A stretch of DNA of 64,000 bases from RBG-16-66-20 sp040752005 (lineage in GTDB: Bacteria; Pseudomonadota; Gammaproteobacteria; Burkholderiales; SG8-39). The position numbers and the translations under genes are program-made. This document shows, piece by piece, positions 1-9,274 of this stretch (its first letter is position 1; the number at the start of each line of letters is the position of its first letter). Location of the stretch: assembly GCA_040752005.1 (NCBI GenBank), contig JBFMFX010000012.1:43400-107399 (forward strand), given 5' to 3'. The notes beneath the pieces were generated by a model. The model saw only the letters and a list, made by a program, of their open reading frames with translations. It was not told the DNA's origin and made no database searches.

Positions 1-1125
1 ATCAGCTATCTCGACGTCATCCGAATGGCGGTGGTCCCCACGTGCCTGTACTACTTCTCGCTCTTTCTGATGGTCGAGATCGACGCGCGCAAGTATGGCA
101 TGCGCATGGTGGACTTCGCGCGCGGACCGTCGGCCTGGGAGCTGACGAAGCGCCAGTGGTTCCACTTCGTGTCGCTGGTTGCGATCGTCGTGTTCATGCT
201 GATGGGTTTCTCGCCGATCGGCGCCGTCTTCTGGGCGGCGATGGTCGCGGTGGCGACGAGCTTTCTCGATCCGGAGTGCGCGCTGCTGGACCTGCGGCTC
301 GTGCGCGACCGGCCAAGCGGCTGGGCGCGCGCGCTCCTCGCCGAGTCGAAGCTCGTCAAGGCGCTCGCCGCCGGCTCGCTCGGCATGATCAACGTCGGCG
401 CCACCTGCGCGGCCGCCGGGCTGATCGTGGGCGTGGTGACGCTCACCGGCCTCGGCCTCAAGTTCTCCTCGATCGTCATCACCTACGCCGGCGGCAGCCT
501 CGTGCTCACCGCGCTCTACACCGCGCTCATCGTCTGGGTGGTCGGCCTCGCGGTGCCGGTGACCGCCAGCTACATCATCTGCGCCGTGATCGCGGCGCCG
601 GCGCTCATCACGCTCGGCGTTCCGGACTACGCCGCGCACATGTTCATCTTCTACTACGCGGTGCTCTCGGAAGTGTCCCCGCCCACCGCGCTCTCGCCCT
701 TCGCCGCCGCGGCGATCACCGGGGGCGATCCGTACCGCACGACGCTGCAGTCGTGGAAATACACGCTGCCGGCGTTCGTCGTGCCGTTCATGTTCGTCCT
801 CGACCCGATCGGAGAGGGGCTGCTCCTCAGCGTGCCCAAGGGCGGAAGCTGGATTGACGTGCTGCGGATCACGCTGCTCGCGCTGGTGGTGCTGATCGCG
901 CTCGCCGGCGCGGCCGAGGCGTGGCTCCTGCGCCGCGCCACCGGGCCTGAGCGGCTGCTGATGCTCGCCGCCGGTCTGGTCGTCCTGTTCGCCCACGCGC
1001 TGCGCGAGCGGTTCTTTGCCGGCACCTGGGTGAGCGAAGGCCACCTCGAGGCCACCGGCGTCGTGCTCCTCGGGGTCGCGATCGCGATCCAGCTCGCGCA
1101 CCGGCGACGTCCAGCGGTGAGCTGA
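1..1125 (+). CDS. TRAP transporter large permease (TAXI-type, fused), 5'-truncated by window edge
   Basis: The reading frame is open from base 1, so this is the C-terminal part (about 374 codons) of a longer inner-membrane protein. It is almost entirely hydrophobic helices, and contains stretches such as SEVSPPTALSPFAAAAITGG that are typical of the DctM-like permease of TRAP-TAXI uptake systems. These systems use an ion gradient and a periplasmic binding protein to import organic acids. The binding protein would lie upstream, outside the window. The gene ends 2 bases before the flavoprotein start, so the two are probably co-transcribed. The family assignment is firm; the substrate is unknown. 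Confidence 0.85.
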   Translation: MSYLDVIRMAVVPTCLYYFSLFLMVEIDARKYGMRMVDFARGPSAWELTKRQWFHFVSLVAIVVFMLMGFSPIGAVFWAAMVAVATSFLDPECALLDLRLVRDRPSGWARALLAESKLVKALAAGSLGMINVGATCAAAGLIVGVVTLTGLGLKFSSIVITYAGGSLVLTALYTALIVWVVGLAVPVTASYIICAVIAAPALITLGVPDYAAHMFIFYYAVLSEVSPPTALSPFAAAAITGGDPYRTTLQSWKYTLPAFVVPFMFVLDPIGEGLLLSVPKGGSWIDVLRITLLALVVLIALAGAAEAWLLRRATGPERLLMLAAGLVVLFAHALRERFFAGTWVSEGHLEATGVVLLGVAIAIQLAHRRRPAVS

Positions 1126-1127
1126 GC

Positions 1128-2846
1128 GTGCGCACCGAATCCACCGACATCCTGATCCTCGGCGCCGGCGGCGCGGGTCTGTTCGCCGCGCTGCACGCGC
1201 ATCAGGCCGATCCGTCGCTCGCCGTCACGGTGGCCGTCAAGGGGCTGCTCGGCAAGTGCGGCTGCACGCGCATGGTGCAAGGCGGCTACAACGTCGCGCT
1301 CGATCCGCGCGACTCGGTCGAGCGCCATTTCATGGACACGATCGAGGGCGGCAAGTGGCTTCCCGATCAGGAGCTGGCGTGGAAGCTGGTGACGCTGGCG
1401 GTCGAGCGCATCCGCGAGCTGGAGAACGAGCTGGGATGCTTTTTCGACCGCAATCCGGACGGCACCCTGCATCAGAAGGCGTTCGCCGGACAGACGTTCG
1501 ACCGCACCGTGCACAAGGGCGACCTCACCGGGATTGAGATCATGAACCGGCTCGCCGAACAGGTGTGGGCGCGGGGAATCGGCAGGCTGGAGGAGCACCG
1601 GGCGGTGGAGCTGGTGAAGGCGAAGGACGGCTCCGGCATCGCCGGCGCGTTGATGATTGACATGCGCACCGGGGAATACGTGCTCGTGCGGGCCAAGGCG
1701 GTGCTGCTTGCCACCGGCGGCGGCCCGACGATGTACAAGTACCACACGCCCTCGGGGGACAAGAGCTGCGACGGGCTCGCCATGGCGCTGCGCGCCGGGC
1801 TGCCGTTGCGCGACATGGAGATGGTGCAGTTCCATCCGACGGGCCTTCTCGCCGGGCCGTACACCCGCATGACGGGCACGGTGCTGGAGGAAGGGCTGCG
1901 CGGCGCCGGCGGCTGGCTGCTCGACGGCGCGAAAGAGCGCTTCATGCCGAAATACGATCCGGCCGCCGAGCGCGCGACGCGCGACGTCGTCTCGCGCGCG
2001 ATGTTCAGCGAAATCCGCAAGGGCAACACCGGGCCGAACGGAGGACTCTACATCTCGATGGCCCACCTCGGGCCCGAGCGCGTGCGGCGCGAGTTCAAGG
2101 GAATGGTCGAGCGCTGCGCCGACTGCGGCTTCGACCTCGCCGGAGGCCTCGTCGAGGTGGTGCCGACCGCCCACTACATGATGGGCGGCGTGGAGTTCCG
2201 CCCCGATTGCACGACCGAGCTGCCCGGTCTGTTCGTGGCCGGCGAGGACTCCGGCGGAGTGCACGGCGCGAACCGACTGGGAGGAAACGGCGTCGCCAAC
2301 TCGACCGTGTTCGGCGGCGTCGCGGGCGAGACGATGGCCGCGTGGGTCAGGCGCGAAGGGGCGCTGCGCGAGCCGGACCGCGACACGATCGCCGAGGCGA
2401 TCCGGCGCTGCGAGCCGCGGCCGGGCGGCCGGCACGGCGCGCTGGAGTCGCTGCGCGAGCGGCTGCACGAGCTGATGTGGCAGAAGGTCGGCATCCTGCG
2501 CGACGCCGGGGGCCTCGCGGCCGCGATCTCGGAGCTGGAGGCGATCGAGGCGGAGCTTGCGGCGACCGGAATCACGGACACGAATCGCGCCTTCAACCTC
2601 ACCTGGCACGACTGGCTGAATCTGAAGAGCCTGGTCGAGGTGAGCAAGGTGATCGCGCGGGCGGCCGCCGCGCGGCGCGATTCGCGCGGCGCGCACTATC
2701 GCGAGGACTATCCGGAAACCGGACCGCTGGAAGCTTCCACCTACACGAGCGCGCGCCTCGAGGGCGGCAGGGTGGAGATCCGGATGAAGCCGGTCGCCTT
2801 CACTCGCGTGCGGCCGGGCGAGACGCTGCTTCGCGGCGCGGCGTAG
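1128..2846 (+). CDS. FAD-binding fumarate reductase/succinate dehydrogenase-type flavoprotein
   Basis: This 572-residue protein has an N-terminal dinucleotide-binding motif (GAGGAGLFAAL, about residues 11-21). The active-site HPTG lies near residue 236, TAHYMMGG near 347 and the FAD-contacting GANRLGGNGVANS near 379. A C-terminal helical domain follows, as in SdhA, FrdA, NadB and AprA. A GTG start 2 bases after the permease stop implies an operon. No iron-sulfur or membrane-anchor subunit follows, so it is unlikely to be the respiratory complex II subunit. I infer oxidation or reduction of the organic acid brought in by the TRAP system; the exact substrate is not visible. Confidence 0.8.
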   Translation: MRTESTDILILGAGGAGLFAALHAHQADPSLAVTVAVKGLLGKCGCTRMVQGGYNVALDPRDSVERHFMDTIEGGKWLPDQELAWKLVTLAVERIRELENELGCFFDRNPDGTLHQKAFAGQTFDRTVHKGDLTGIEIMNRLAEQVWARGIGRLEEHRAVELVKAKDGSGIAGALMIDMRTGEYVLVRAKAVLLATGGGPTMYKYHTPSGDKSCDGLAMALRAGLPLRDMEMVQFHPTGLLAGPYTRMTGTVLEEGLRGAGGWLLDGAKERFMPKYDPAAERATRDVVSRAMFSEIRKGNTGPNGGLYISMAHLGPERVRREFKGMVERCADCGFDLAGGLVEVVPTAHYMMGGVEFRPDCTTELPGLFVAGEDSGGVHGANRLGGNGVANSTVFGGVAGETMAAWVRREGALREPDRDTIAEAIRRCEPRPGGRHGALESLRERLHELMWQKVGILRDAGGLAAAISELEAIEAELAATGITDTNRAFNLTWHDWLNLKSLVEVSKVIARAAAARRDSRGAHYREDYPETGPLEASTYTSARLEGGRVEIRMKPVAFTRVRPGETLLRGAA

Positions 2847-2855
2847 GGCCGCGCG

Positions 2856-3527
2856 CTACCCGATGTGCTTGCGGAAAAACTCGAGCGTCCGCGCGCGCGC
2901 GAGCTGCGCCGCCTCGGCGTGGTAGGAGGCGCGCTGGTCGCAGTTGAACCCGTGCCCGGCACCGGCGTAGAAATGCGCCGTAATCTCCGGGTGCGCCTTC
3001 ACGATCGCCCTCGCCTGCTCGGGGCTCGGCGACTGGTCCAGCTCTCCGAAGTGGCACAGCACCGGGCACTTCGGTTTCTCGCCGATGAAGTTCGGCATGC
3101 CGCCGCCGTAGTAGCACACCGCGCACGCGAGCCCGGCGAGCCGCGCTGCCGCAACCCATGTCACCGTGCCGCCGAAGCAGTAGCCGACGATGCCGACGTT
3201 TCCGGCCCTGGCCGCCTCCGCGATCGCCGCTTCCACGTCGAGCAGGGTCTGCTTCCAGTCGAGCTTCTGCATCAGCTCGATACTTGCCTGAATCTCCGGC
3301 TGCGAGTAGCCGGTTTCGTAGCCGCGGCGAATGCGGTCGAAGAGCGCGGGCGCGACCACGCGATAACCGTCGGCCGCATAGCCGTCGGCGACCGACCGGA
3401 TGTGGCGGTTCACGCCGAAGATCTCCTGAATCACCACCACGCCGCCGCGCGGCTTGCCCGCGGGCTCGGCGAGCCAGGCACCGAGCGCATGTCCGTCGGA
3501 AGCCTTGAGTTCGATCATCCTGCCCAT
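2856..3527 (-). CDS. Dienelactone hydrolase family protein
   Basis: This 223-residue alpha/beta hydrolase has the family's cysteine nucleophile in GYCFGG (Cys117). Asp164 (GELDQ) and His192 (GAGHGF) fit the Cys-Asp-His triad of carboxymethylenebutenolidase. Its length matches the family (about 230). The start is ATG at 3527, preceded on its strand by GGGAGGTG, a strong ribosome binding site. It faces the flavoprotein convergently and the oxidoreductase gene divergently. Family members hydrolyse dienelactones or other esters; nothing around it shows an aromatic-degradation pathway, so the substrate is open. Confidence 0.85.
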   Translation of the reverse strand: MGRMIELKASDGHALGAWLAEPAGKPRGGVVVIQEIFGVNRHIRSVADGYAADGYRVVAPALFDRIRRGYETGYSQPEIQASIELMQKLDWKQTLLDVEAAIAEAARAGNVGIVGYCFGGTVTWVAAARLAGLACAVCYYGGGMPNFIGEKPKCPVLCHFGELDQSPSPEQARAIVKAHPEITAHFYAGAGHGFNCDQRASYHAEAAQLARARTLEFFRKHIG

Positions 3528-3555
3528 GGCGCACCTCCCCGGTCGAGACAGGACG

Positions 3556-3567
3556 ATTGTATAGAAT
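3556..3567. promoter_or_regulatory. Overlapping divergent -10 boxes between the dienelactone hydrolase and Ldh-family genes
   Basis: ATTGTATAGAAT carries TATAGA/TAGAAT on the plus strand and TACAAT on the minus strand. It lies in an otherwise GC-rich 50-bp gap between divergent genes. No recognisable -35 box is present. The plus-strand start site would fall close to the GTG/ATG at 3575/3581. Confidence 0.45.
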
Positions 3568-3580
3568 CGCCGGCGTGAAA

Positions 3581-4575
3581 ATGACGAGCGATTCGCTGCG
3601 TGCGCTCGCCTGCCGGGCGCTGGAGCGCGCCGGGGCGCGCCGCGCGATGGCCGAGGCGGCGGCGCGTCACCTGGTGCGCGCCGAGGAGCAGGGGCTGCCC
3701 ACCCACGGCATGTCGCGCGTGCCGTTTTACTGCGGCTTTCTGCGCCACGGCCGCGCCGACGGCGCAGCGCGCCCGCGCCTGCTCGCCGAATCGGCCGCGG
3801 TGTGCCTGATAGACAACGCCGACGGCCTGCCCTACGAGTCGGCCGAGTGGGCGATCGCTGAGGCGATCCAGCGCGCGCGCCGCAACGGTATCGGCTTTGC
3901 CGGGATCACCAACAGCGCGCACATCGGCGTGCTCGGCATCCATCTGCTGCCGGTCGCCGAGGCGGGCATGGTCGGCATCGGTTTCACCAATTCGCCGGCG
4001 GCGATTCCCGCCTGGGGCGGAAAGAAAGCGCTCTTCGGCACCAATCCGGTGGCGTTCGCGTTTCCCCGGGCGGGCGCGGATCCGCTCGTCATAGACCTCG
4101 CCCTCACGACGGTGGTGCGCGGCAAAATCATGCTCGCGATGCAGAAAGGCGAGCGCATCCCCGAGGGCTGGGCGCTCGACCGCGAGGGGCGCCCGACCAC
4201 CGATCCGAAGGAGGCGATCGAGCACGGCAGCCTCTTTCCGATCGGCGGGGCGAAGGGCGCGATGCTCGCGCTCGCCTTCGAACTGGTGTGCTCGGCGCTC
4301 ACCGGCGCCGCGATCGGACCGGAGGCGGACTCGTTCTTCTCCGAGCAGGGCAACAAGCCCCGGATCGGCCATGCGTTTCTCGCGGTGGATCCGGCGGCGC
4401 TCGCCGGGCGCAGCCGCTACTTCGAGCGCGTCGAGGCGGTGGTGCGGGCGATGCTCGCCGACGAAGGCGTGCGGCTGCCGGGGGCGCGCCGCTTCGCCGC
4501 CGAACGAAGCGCGCGCGCCGGGGGAATCGAGGTTCCGGACGAGCTGCTCGCGCGGATCGAGGCGCTCGCCGCCGA

Positions 4576-4579
<4 letters not shown>
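3581..4579 (+). CDS. Malate/L-lactate/ureidoglycolate dehydrogenase (Ldh2) family oxidoreductase
   Basis: This roughly 332-residue protein belongs to the NAD(P)-dependent Ldh2/MDH2 family. Recognisable blocks are the N-terminal LPTHGMSR, the middle FTNSPAAIPAWGGKKALFGTNP (given here as the family signature region, about residues 137-158) and the C-terminal GKAG-like FPIGGAKGAMLAL. I place the start at ATG 3581, which aligns with the usual family N-terminus; GTG 3575 is equally possible, while TTG 3557 would overlap the promoter. The family reduces 2-oxoacids or cyclic imines, and I cannot choose the substrate. The stop overlaps the xerD start (ATGA). Confidence 0.8.
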
Positions 4580-5477
<898 letters not shown>

Positions 5478-5478
<1 letters not shown>

Positions 5479-5951
5479 TGGCCGAGACGCGCGGCACCGC
5501 ATTCCTGAAAAAGCGCGGCATCGCCTACACGGAGCACTCCTACCACTACGTCGAGCATGGCGGCACGGCGGCGTCCGCGGCCGCGCTCGGCGTGCCCGAG
5601 CACCAGGTGGTCAAGACGCTCGTGATGCAGGACGAGCGCGGCCGGCCCCTGGTGGTCCTCATGCACGGCGACCGCAAGGTGTCCACCCGGGCGCTCGCGC
5701 GGCAGATCGGCGCGCGGCGCATCGAGCCCTGCCGGCCGCAGGATGCGGAGCGCCATTCCGGCTACCAGATCGGCGGCTGCTCGCCGTTCGGGCTGCGCAA
5801 GCCGCTGCCGATCTACATGGAGCGCTCGATCCTGGCGCTGGAGCGCATCTACATCAACGGCGGCCGGCGCGGCTTTCTCGTCGGCGTGGACCCGAGGGAA
5901 ATCGTGCGCGCGCTGGCGCCGGTGCTCGTCGAGGCCGGCGTGCCGGGCTAG
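5478..5951 (+). CDS. ybaK: YbaK/EbsC-type aminoacyl-tRNA deacylase
   Basis: This 157-residue protein has the YbaK/ProX-like fold. It carries the conserved lysine in VVKTLVMQ and the C-terminal GGCSPFG block, in which the family binds the tRNA 3' end. It would hydrolyse mischarged Cys-tRNA(Pro) or a related product in the cytoplasm. The start ATG overlaps the xerD stop by one base, which suggests translational coupling. Its stop TAG shares the tetranucleotide CTAG with the folB stop on the other strand. Confidence 0.85.
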
Positions 5952-6301
5952 GCGCGCCGGCGCTCGATCGAGACGCCGACCAGCCGCGCGTTGGCGAGGA
6001 TGCCGATCTTGGCCGCGGTCACGCGCACCCACGGCGCGCCGAACTCCTCGATGAGGATCCGCGCGATGCGCTCGGCAAAAGTCTCCACCAGCCGGAAATG
6101 TCCGCTCGCCGCAAGCTCGCGGATGCGGCGCGCGACCTGTTCGTAGTCAATCGTGTCGGCGACGCGGTCGCTCGCGAACACCGCCTCGCCCGGCAGGCCG
6201 ATGTCCAGGTCGAGCGACACGGTCTGCGGCGCGTACCGCTCGCGCCGATGAATGCCGATCAGCACCTCGACGCGCAGGTCGCGCAGCAGGATCGAGTCCA
6301 T
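5948..6301 (-). CDS. folB: Dihydroneopterin aldolase
   Basis: This 117-residue protein has the usual FolB length and opens with LRVEVLIGIHRRER, the family N-terminal strand. It also has DTIDYEQVARRI and the LVETFAERIARIL substrate-binding helix. It converts dihydroneopterin to 6-hydroxymethyl-dihydropterin in folate synthesis. It is divergent from plsY across only 26 bp. Its ATG at 6301 is about 9 bases from a TATAAT box read on its strand. Confidence 0.9.
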   Translation of the reverse strand: MDSILLRDLRVEVLIGIHRRERYAPQTVSLDLDIGLPGEAVFASDRVADTIDYEQVARRIRELAASGHFRLVETFAERIARILIEEFGAPWVRVTAAKIGILANARLVGVSIERRRA

Positions 6302-6309
6302 GCTTCTCG

Positions 6310-6319
6310 ATTATAGAAT
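6310..6319. promoter_or_regulatory. Overlapping divergent -10 boxes for folB and plsY
   Basis: ATTATAGAAT contains TAGAAT on the plus strand (6314-6319) and TATAAT on the minus strand (6315 to 6310). The whole folB-plsY gap is 26 bp. Starts about 7 bases downstream of each box would fall within a few bases of both ATGs. Confidence 0.55.
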
Positions 6320-6327
6320 CGCTCTCC

Positions 6328-6939
6328 ATGCTCCAGGAGATTGAGCTCGCCGCGATCGCGCTCGCCGCCTACGGCCTGGGCTCGATCTCGTTCGCCGTCG
6401 TCGTCAGCCGGCTGATGGGGCTGCCCGATCCGCGCAGCTACGGCTCGCGCAATCCCGGCGCGACCAACGTGCTTCGGTCGGGAAACCGCGTCGCGGCGGC
6501 GTTGACCCTCGCCGGCGACGCGCTGAAGGGCGCGGCCGCGGTCTGGCTGGCGGCGCTGTGGAGCGGCGAGCCGCCGGCGGCCGGTCATGCCGCGCCGATC
6601 GCCGGTGCGATGGCGTTCTTCGGCCACGTCTATCCGCTCTGGCACCGCTTTCGCGGCGGCAAGGGCGTCGCCACGGCGGCGGGCGTGCTGCTCGCGCTGG
6701 ATCTCTGGCTGGGCCTGGGGGCGATCGCCACGTTCGCGATCATTCTCGCGTTCTTTCGCATGGTTTCGGCTGCCTCGATCATCGCGGCGTTGTTCGCACC
6801 CGCATGGGCGTTCTGGCTGTTCGGCGCGCGGCCGCTGGTGCCGGCGGTGCTGGCGATGGCGCTGCTCCTCATCTGGCGCCACCATGAGAACATCGGCCGC
6901 ATCCTGCGCGGCGAGGAAAGCCGCCTCGGCAAGCCATGA
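6328..6939 (+). CDS. plsY: Glycerol-3-phosphate acyltransferase PlsY
   Basis: This 203-residue polytopic inner-membrane protein shows all the PlsY motifs: GSISFAVVVSR, SRNPGATNVLR, the glycine-rich HRFRGGKGVATAAG, and RHHENIGRILRGEE near the end. It transfers the acyl group of acyl-phosphate to glycerol-3-phosphate, the first step of phospholipid synthesis. The last four bases overlap the panE start (ATGA). No Shine-Dalgarno sequence is seen before the ATG, consistent with a very short leader. Confidence 0.95.
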   Translation: MLQEIELAAIALAAYGLGSISFAVVVSRLMGLPDPRSYGSRNPGATNVLRSGNRVAAALTLAGDALKGAAAVWLAALWSGEPPAAGHAAPIAGAMAFFGHVYPLWHRFRGGKGVATAAGVLLALDLWLGLGAIATFAIILAFFRMVSAASIIAALFAPAWAFWLFGARPLVPAVLAMALLLIWRHHENIGRILRGEESRLGKP

Positions 6940-7865
6940 GAGTGCTGATGCTCGGCGCGGGCGCGGTCGGCGGCTACTTCGGCGGCCGCATGGCCGAAAA
7001 AGGCATGGACGTGACCTTCCTCGTGCGGCCGGCGCGCGCGGCGCTGCTTGCGCGCGAAGGGCTGCGGATCGCGAGTCCCGCCGGCAACGTCCGGCTGGCA
7101 GTGAGGACGGTGACGCAGGAGGCGGTGCGTCCCGAATACGACCTCGTCATCGTCACCGCCAAGGCCTACGATCTCGCCGGCGCGATCGAGGCGATCGCGC
7201 CGGCGATCGGCGCGCGGTGCGCGGTGCTGCCGCTGCTGAACGGAATGAGCCATCTCGAGGCGCTCGATACGCGCTTCGGGCGCGAGCGCGTGCTGGGCGG
7301 GGTCGCGTACATCGCCGCCACCCTCGCTCCGGATGGGGAGGTGCGCCACCTCAACAACTTCCATCGCATGGTGTTCGGCGAGCGCGCGGACTCGCAAAAG
7401 TCCCTGTGCGACGCGCTCGCGGCGGCGCTAGCGGGCGTGAAGTTCGACTTCGAGCACCTTGCCGACATCGAGCAGGCGATGTGGGATAAGTGGGTGCTCC
7501 TTGCCACGCTCGCCGGAATCACGTGCCTGATGCGTGCGGCAGTGGGCGACATCGCCGCGACCGCCTCGGGCGAAAAGCTGACGCTGCAGTTGCTCGCCGA
7601 GTGCGCGGCCGTAGCACGCGCCGAAGGCCGACCGACACCGGAGCCTACGCTGCAGGGCTACCGCGCCTTGCTCACCAAGCGCGGTTCTGACTTCACCGCC
7701 TCGATGCTGCGCGACATCGAGGTGGGCGGTCCGACCGAGGGCGAGCACATCCTCGGGGCGCTGCTCGCGGCCGCGCGCAGGCACCGCTTGGAGACGCCGA
7801 TGCTGGAGATCGCGGCGACCCACCTCGAGGCATACGCCGCGCGCCGCGCGCGCGAGGGGCGCTAG
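6936..7865 (+). CDS. panE: 2-dehydropantoate 2-reductase
   Basis: This 309-residue protein starts with the nucleotide-binding GAGAVGGYFGGRMAEKG and contains DKWVLLATLAGITCLMR, which holds the catalytic-type lysine of ketopantoate reductases. It uses NADPH to make pantoate for coenzyme A synthesis. Several paralogous reductases share this family, so the exact substrate is an inference. It starts inside the plsY stop (ATGA) and ends convergently with tsaD, sharing CTAG. Confidence 0.85.
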   Translation: MRVLMLGAGAVGGYFGGRMAEKGMDVTFLVRPARAALLAREGLRIASPAGNVRLAVRTVTQEAVRPEYDLVIVTAKAYDLAGAIEAIAPAIGARCAVLPLLNGMSHLEALDTRFGRERVLGGVAYIAATLAPDGEVRHLNNFHRMVFGERADSQKSLCDALAAALAGVKFDFEHLADIEQAMWDKWVLLATLAGITCLMRAAVGDIAATASGEKLTLQLLAECAAVARAEGRPTPEPTLQGYRALLTKRGSDFTASMLRDIEVGGPTEGEHILGALLAAARRHRLETPMLEIAATHLEAYAARRAREGR

Positions 7866-8896
7866 GCAGACGCCGCCAGCTCCCAGCGCGGGTACACCGA
7901 GAACGCGCGCGGCGCGGCGCCCGGCGCCGCGCCCGCGGCCAGGCGCAGCGCCGCGGCGAACGCGATCATCGCGCCGTTGTCGGTGCACAGCTCCGGCTCC
8001 GGGTAGAAGACCTCGAAGCCCGATTGCGCGGCGCGCGCATCGAGCGCCGCACGCAGCTGCCGGTTGGCGCCCACGCCGCCGGCGACCACCAGCCGCGTCA
8101 GGCCGGTGCGCTCGAGCGCCGAGACGCACTTCGCCACCAGCACCTCCACCACCGCGTCCACGAACGCGCGTGCGACATCGGCGTGGAACTGCCGCTCCGG
8201 CGGGTGGCTGCGCACAAGGTGCAGGACGGCGGTCTTCAGCCCCGAGAAGCTGAAGTCGAGATCGCCGCTCGCGATCATCGGCCGCGGCAGGCGGTAGCGG
8301 CCGGGGACCCCCGCTTCAGCCAGCCGCGACACCTCCGGCCCCCCGGGGTAGCCGAGGCCGAGGAGCTGCGCCGTCTTGTCGAAGGCCTCGCCAGCGGCGT
8401 CGTCCAGCGTCTCGCCGAGCAGGGCGTACCTGCCCGGCGCCTCGACCCTGACGAGCTGGGTGTGGCCGCCGGAGACAAGCAGCGCGACGAACGGAAACCG
8501 GGGCGGGCGCGCCGAAAGCAGCGGCGAAAGGAGATGCCCTTCCATGTGATGCACGCCGATCGCCGGCACCCCCAGCGCGAACGCGATGCCTTGCGCGAAC
8601 GCCGCCCCGGCGAGCAGCGCCCCGACCAGCCCCGGCCCCTGCGTGTAGGCGACCGCGTCGAGTTCCTTGATGCGGCGGCGCGCGCGCTGCAGCACCCCCC
8701 GGGCGAGCGGAACCAGCCGCCGCAGGTGCTCGCGCGAGGCGAGCTCCGGCACCACCCCGCCGTAGGCTTCGTGCATCGCCGCCTGCGAATGCACCGCGTG
8801 GGCGAGCAACCGCCCGGGATGCCCCGCGCCGGGAGCCGACTCGTAGAGCGCGATGCCGGTTTCGTCGCAGGACGTCTCGATGCCGAGGATCAGCAT
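7862..8896 (-). CDS. tsaD: tRNA N6-adenosine threonylcarbamoyltransferase TsaD
   Basis: This 344-residue protein begins with GIETSCDETG, the ASKHA phosphate-binding loop. The metal-binding motif HMEGH lies at residues 117-121. It transfers the threonylcarbamoyl group to A37 of ANN-decoding tRNAs together with TsaB and TsaE. The start ATG at 8896 faces rpsU divergently across 80 bp, an arrangement widespread in proteobacteria. Confidence 0.96.
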   Translation of the reverse strand: MLILGIETSCDETGIALYESAPGAGHPGRLLAHAVHSQAAMHEAYGGVVPELASREHLRRLVPLARGVLQRARRRIKELDAVAYTQGPGLVGALLAGAAFAQGIAFALGVPAIGVHHMEGHLLSPLLSARPPRFPFVALLVSGGHTQLVRVEAPGRYALLGETLDDAAGEAFDKTAQLLGLGYPGGPEVSRLAEAGVPGRYRLPRPMIASGDLDFSFSGLKTAVLHLVRSHPPERQFHADVARAFVDAVVEVLVAKCVSALERTGLTRLVVAGGVGANRQLRAALDARAAQSGFEVFYPEPELCTDNGAMIAFAAALRLAAGAAPGAAPRAFSVYPRWELAASA

Positions 8897-8930
8897 GCGC
8901 CGATGGTAGCCGGGCGCGGCGGGATGCGGA

Positions 8931-8936
8931 TATAAT
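8931..8936 (+). promoter_or_regulatory. rpsU: -10 box upstream of rpsU
   Basis: A perfect TATAAT hexamer lies 41 bases before the rpsU ATG in a GC-rich gap. I see no good -35 at 16-18 bp spacing. The same AT-rich patch could serve tsaD on the other strand. Confidence 0.55.
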
Positions 8937-8976
8937 TCAACCCCTTTTCGAGAGCTAGGGGAACGGAAACCAGAGG

Positions 8977-9189
8977 ATGCCGACCGTACGCGTCAAGGAG
9001 AACGAGCCGTTCGAGGTCGCGATGCGCCGCTTCAAGCGCACCGTGGAGAAGGCGGGGCTGCTCACCGAGCTGCGCGCCCGCGAGTACTACGAGAAGCCGA
9101 CCGCCGAGCGAAAGCGCAAGCTCGCCGCAGCGGTCAAGCGCCATCACAAGCGGCTGCGCAGCCAGATGCTGCCGCCGAAGTTCTACTGA
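8977..9189 (+). CDS. rpsU: 30S ribosomal protein S21
   Basis: This 70-residue basic protein begins PTVRVKENEPFEVAMRRFKR, the classic S21 N-terminus, and ends in an Arg/Lys-rich tail. It sits at the head of the macromolecular-synthesis cluster with yqeY, dnaG and rpoD. The start is preceded by AGAGG at 8971-8975. Confidence 0.97.
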   Translation: MPTVRVKENEPFEVAMRRFKRTVEKAGLLTELRAREYYEKPTAERKRKLAAAVKRHHKRLRSQMLPPKFY

Positions 9190-9274
9190 GACGCACGGAG
9201 CGCTTCCACCCCCGGCGCGAGTCGGAGCCGGCCCGAGGGGCCGCACGATTCGCGCTTTTCGTTTCGAATAGCCG

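Noticed and set aside
3557..3580. TTG at 3557 as the start of the Ldh-family gene
   Set aside because: It would place coding sequence over the TATAGAAT box and extends the protein beyond the family N-terminus; ATG 3581 or GTG 3575 fits better.
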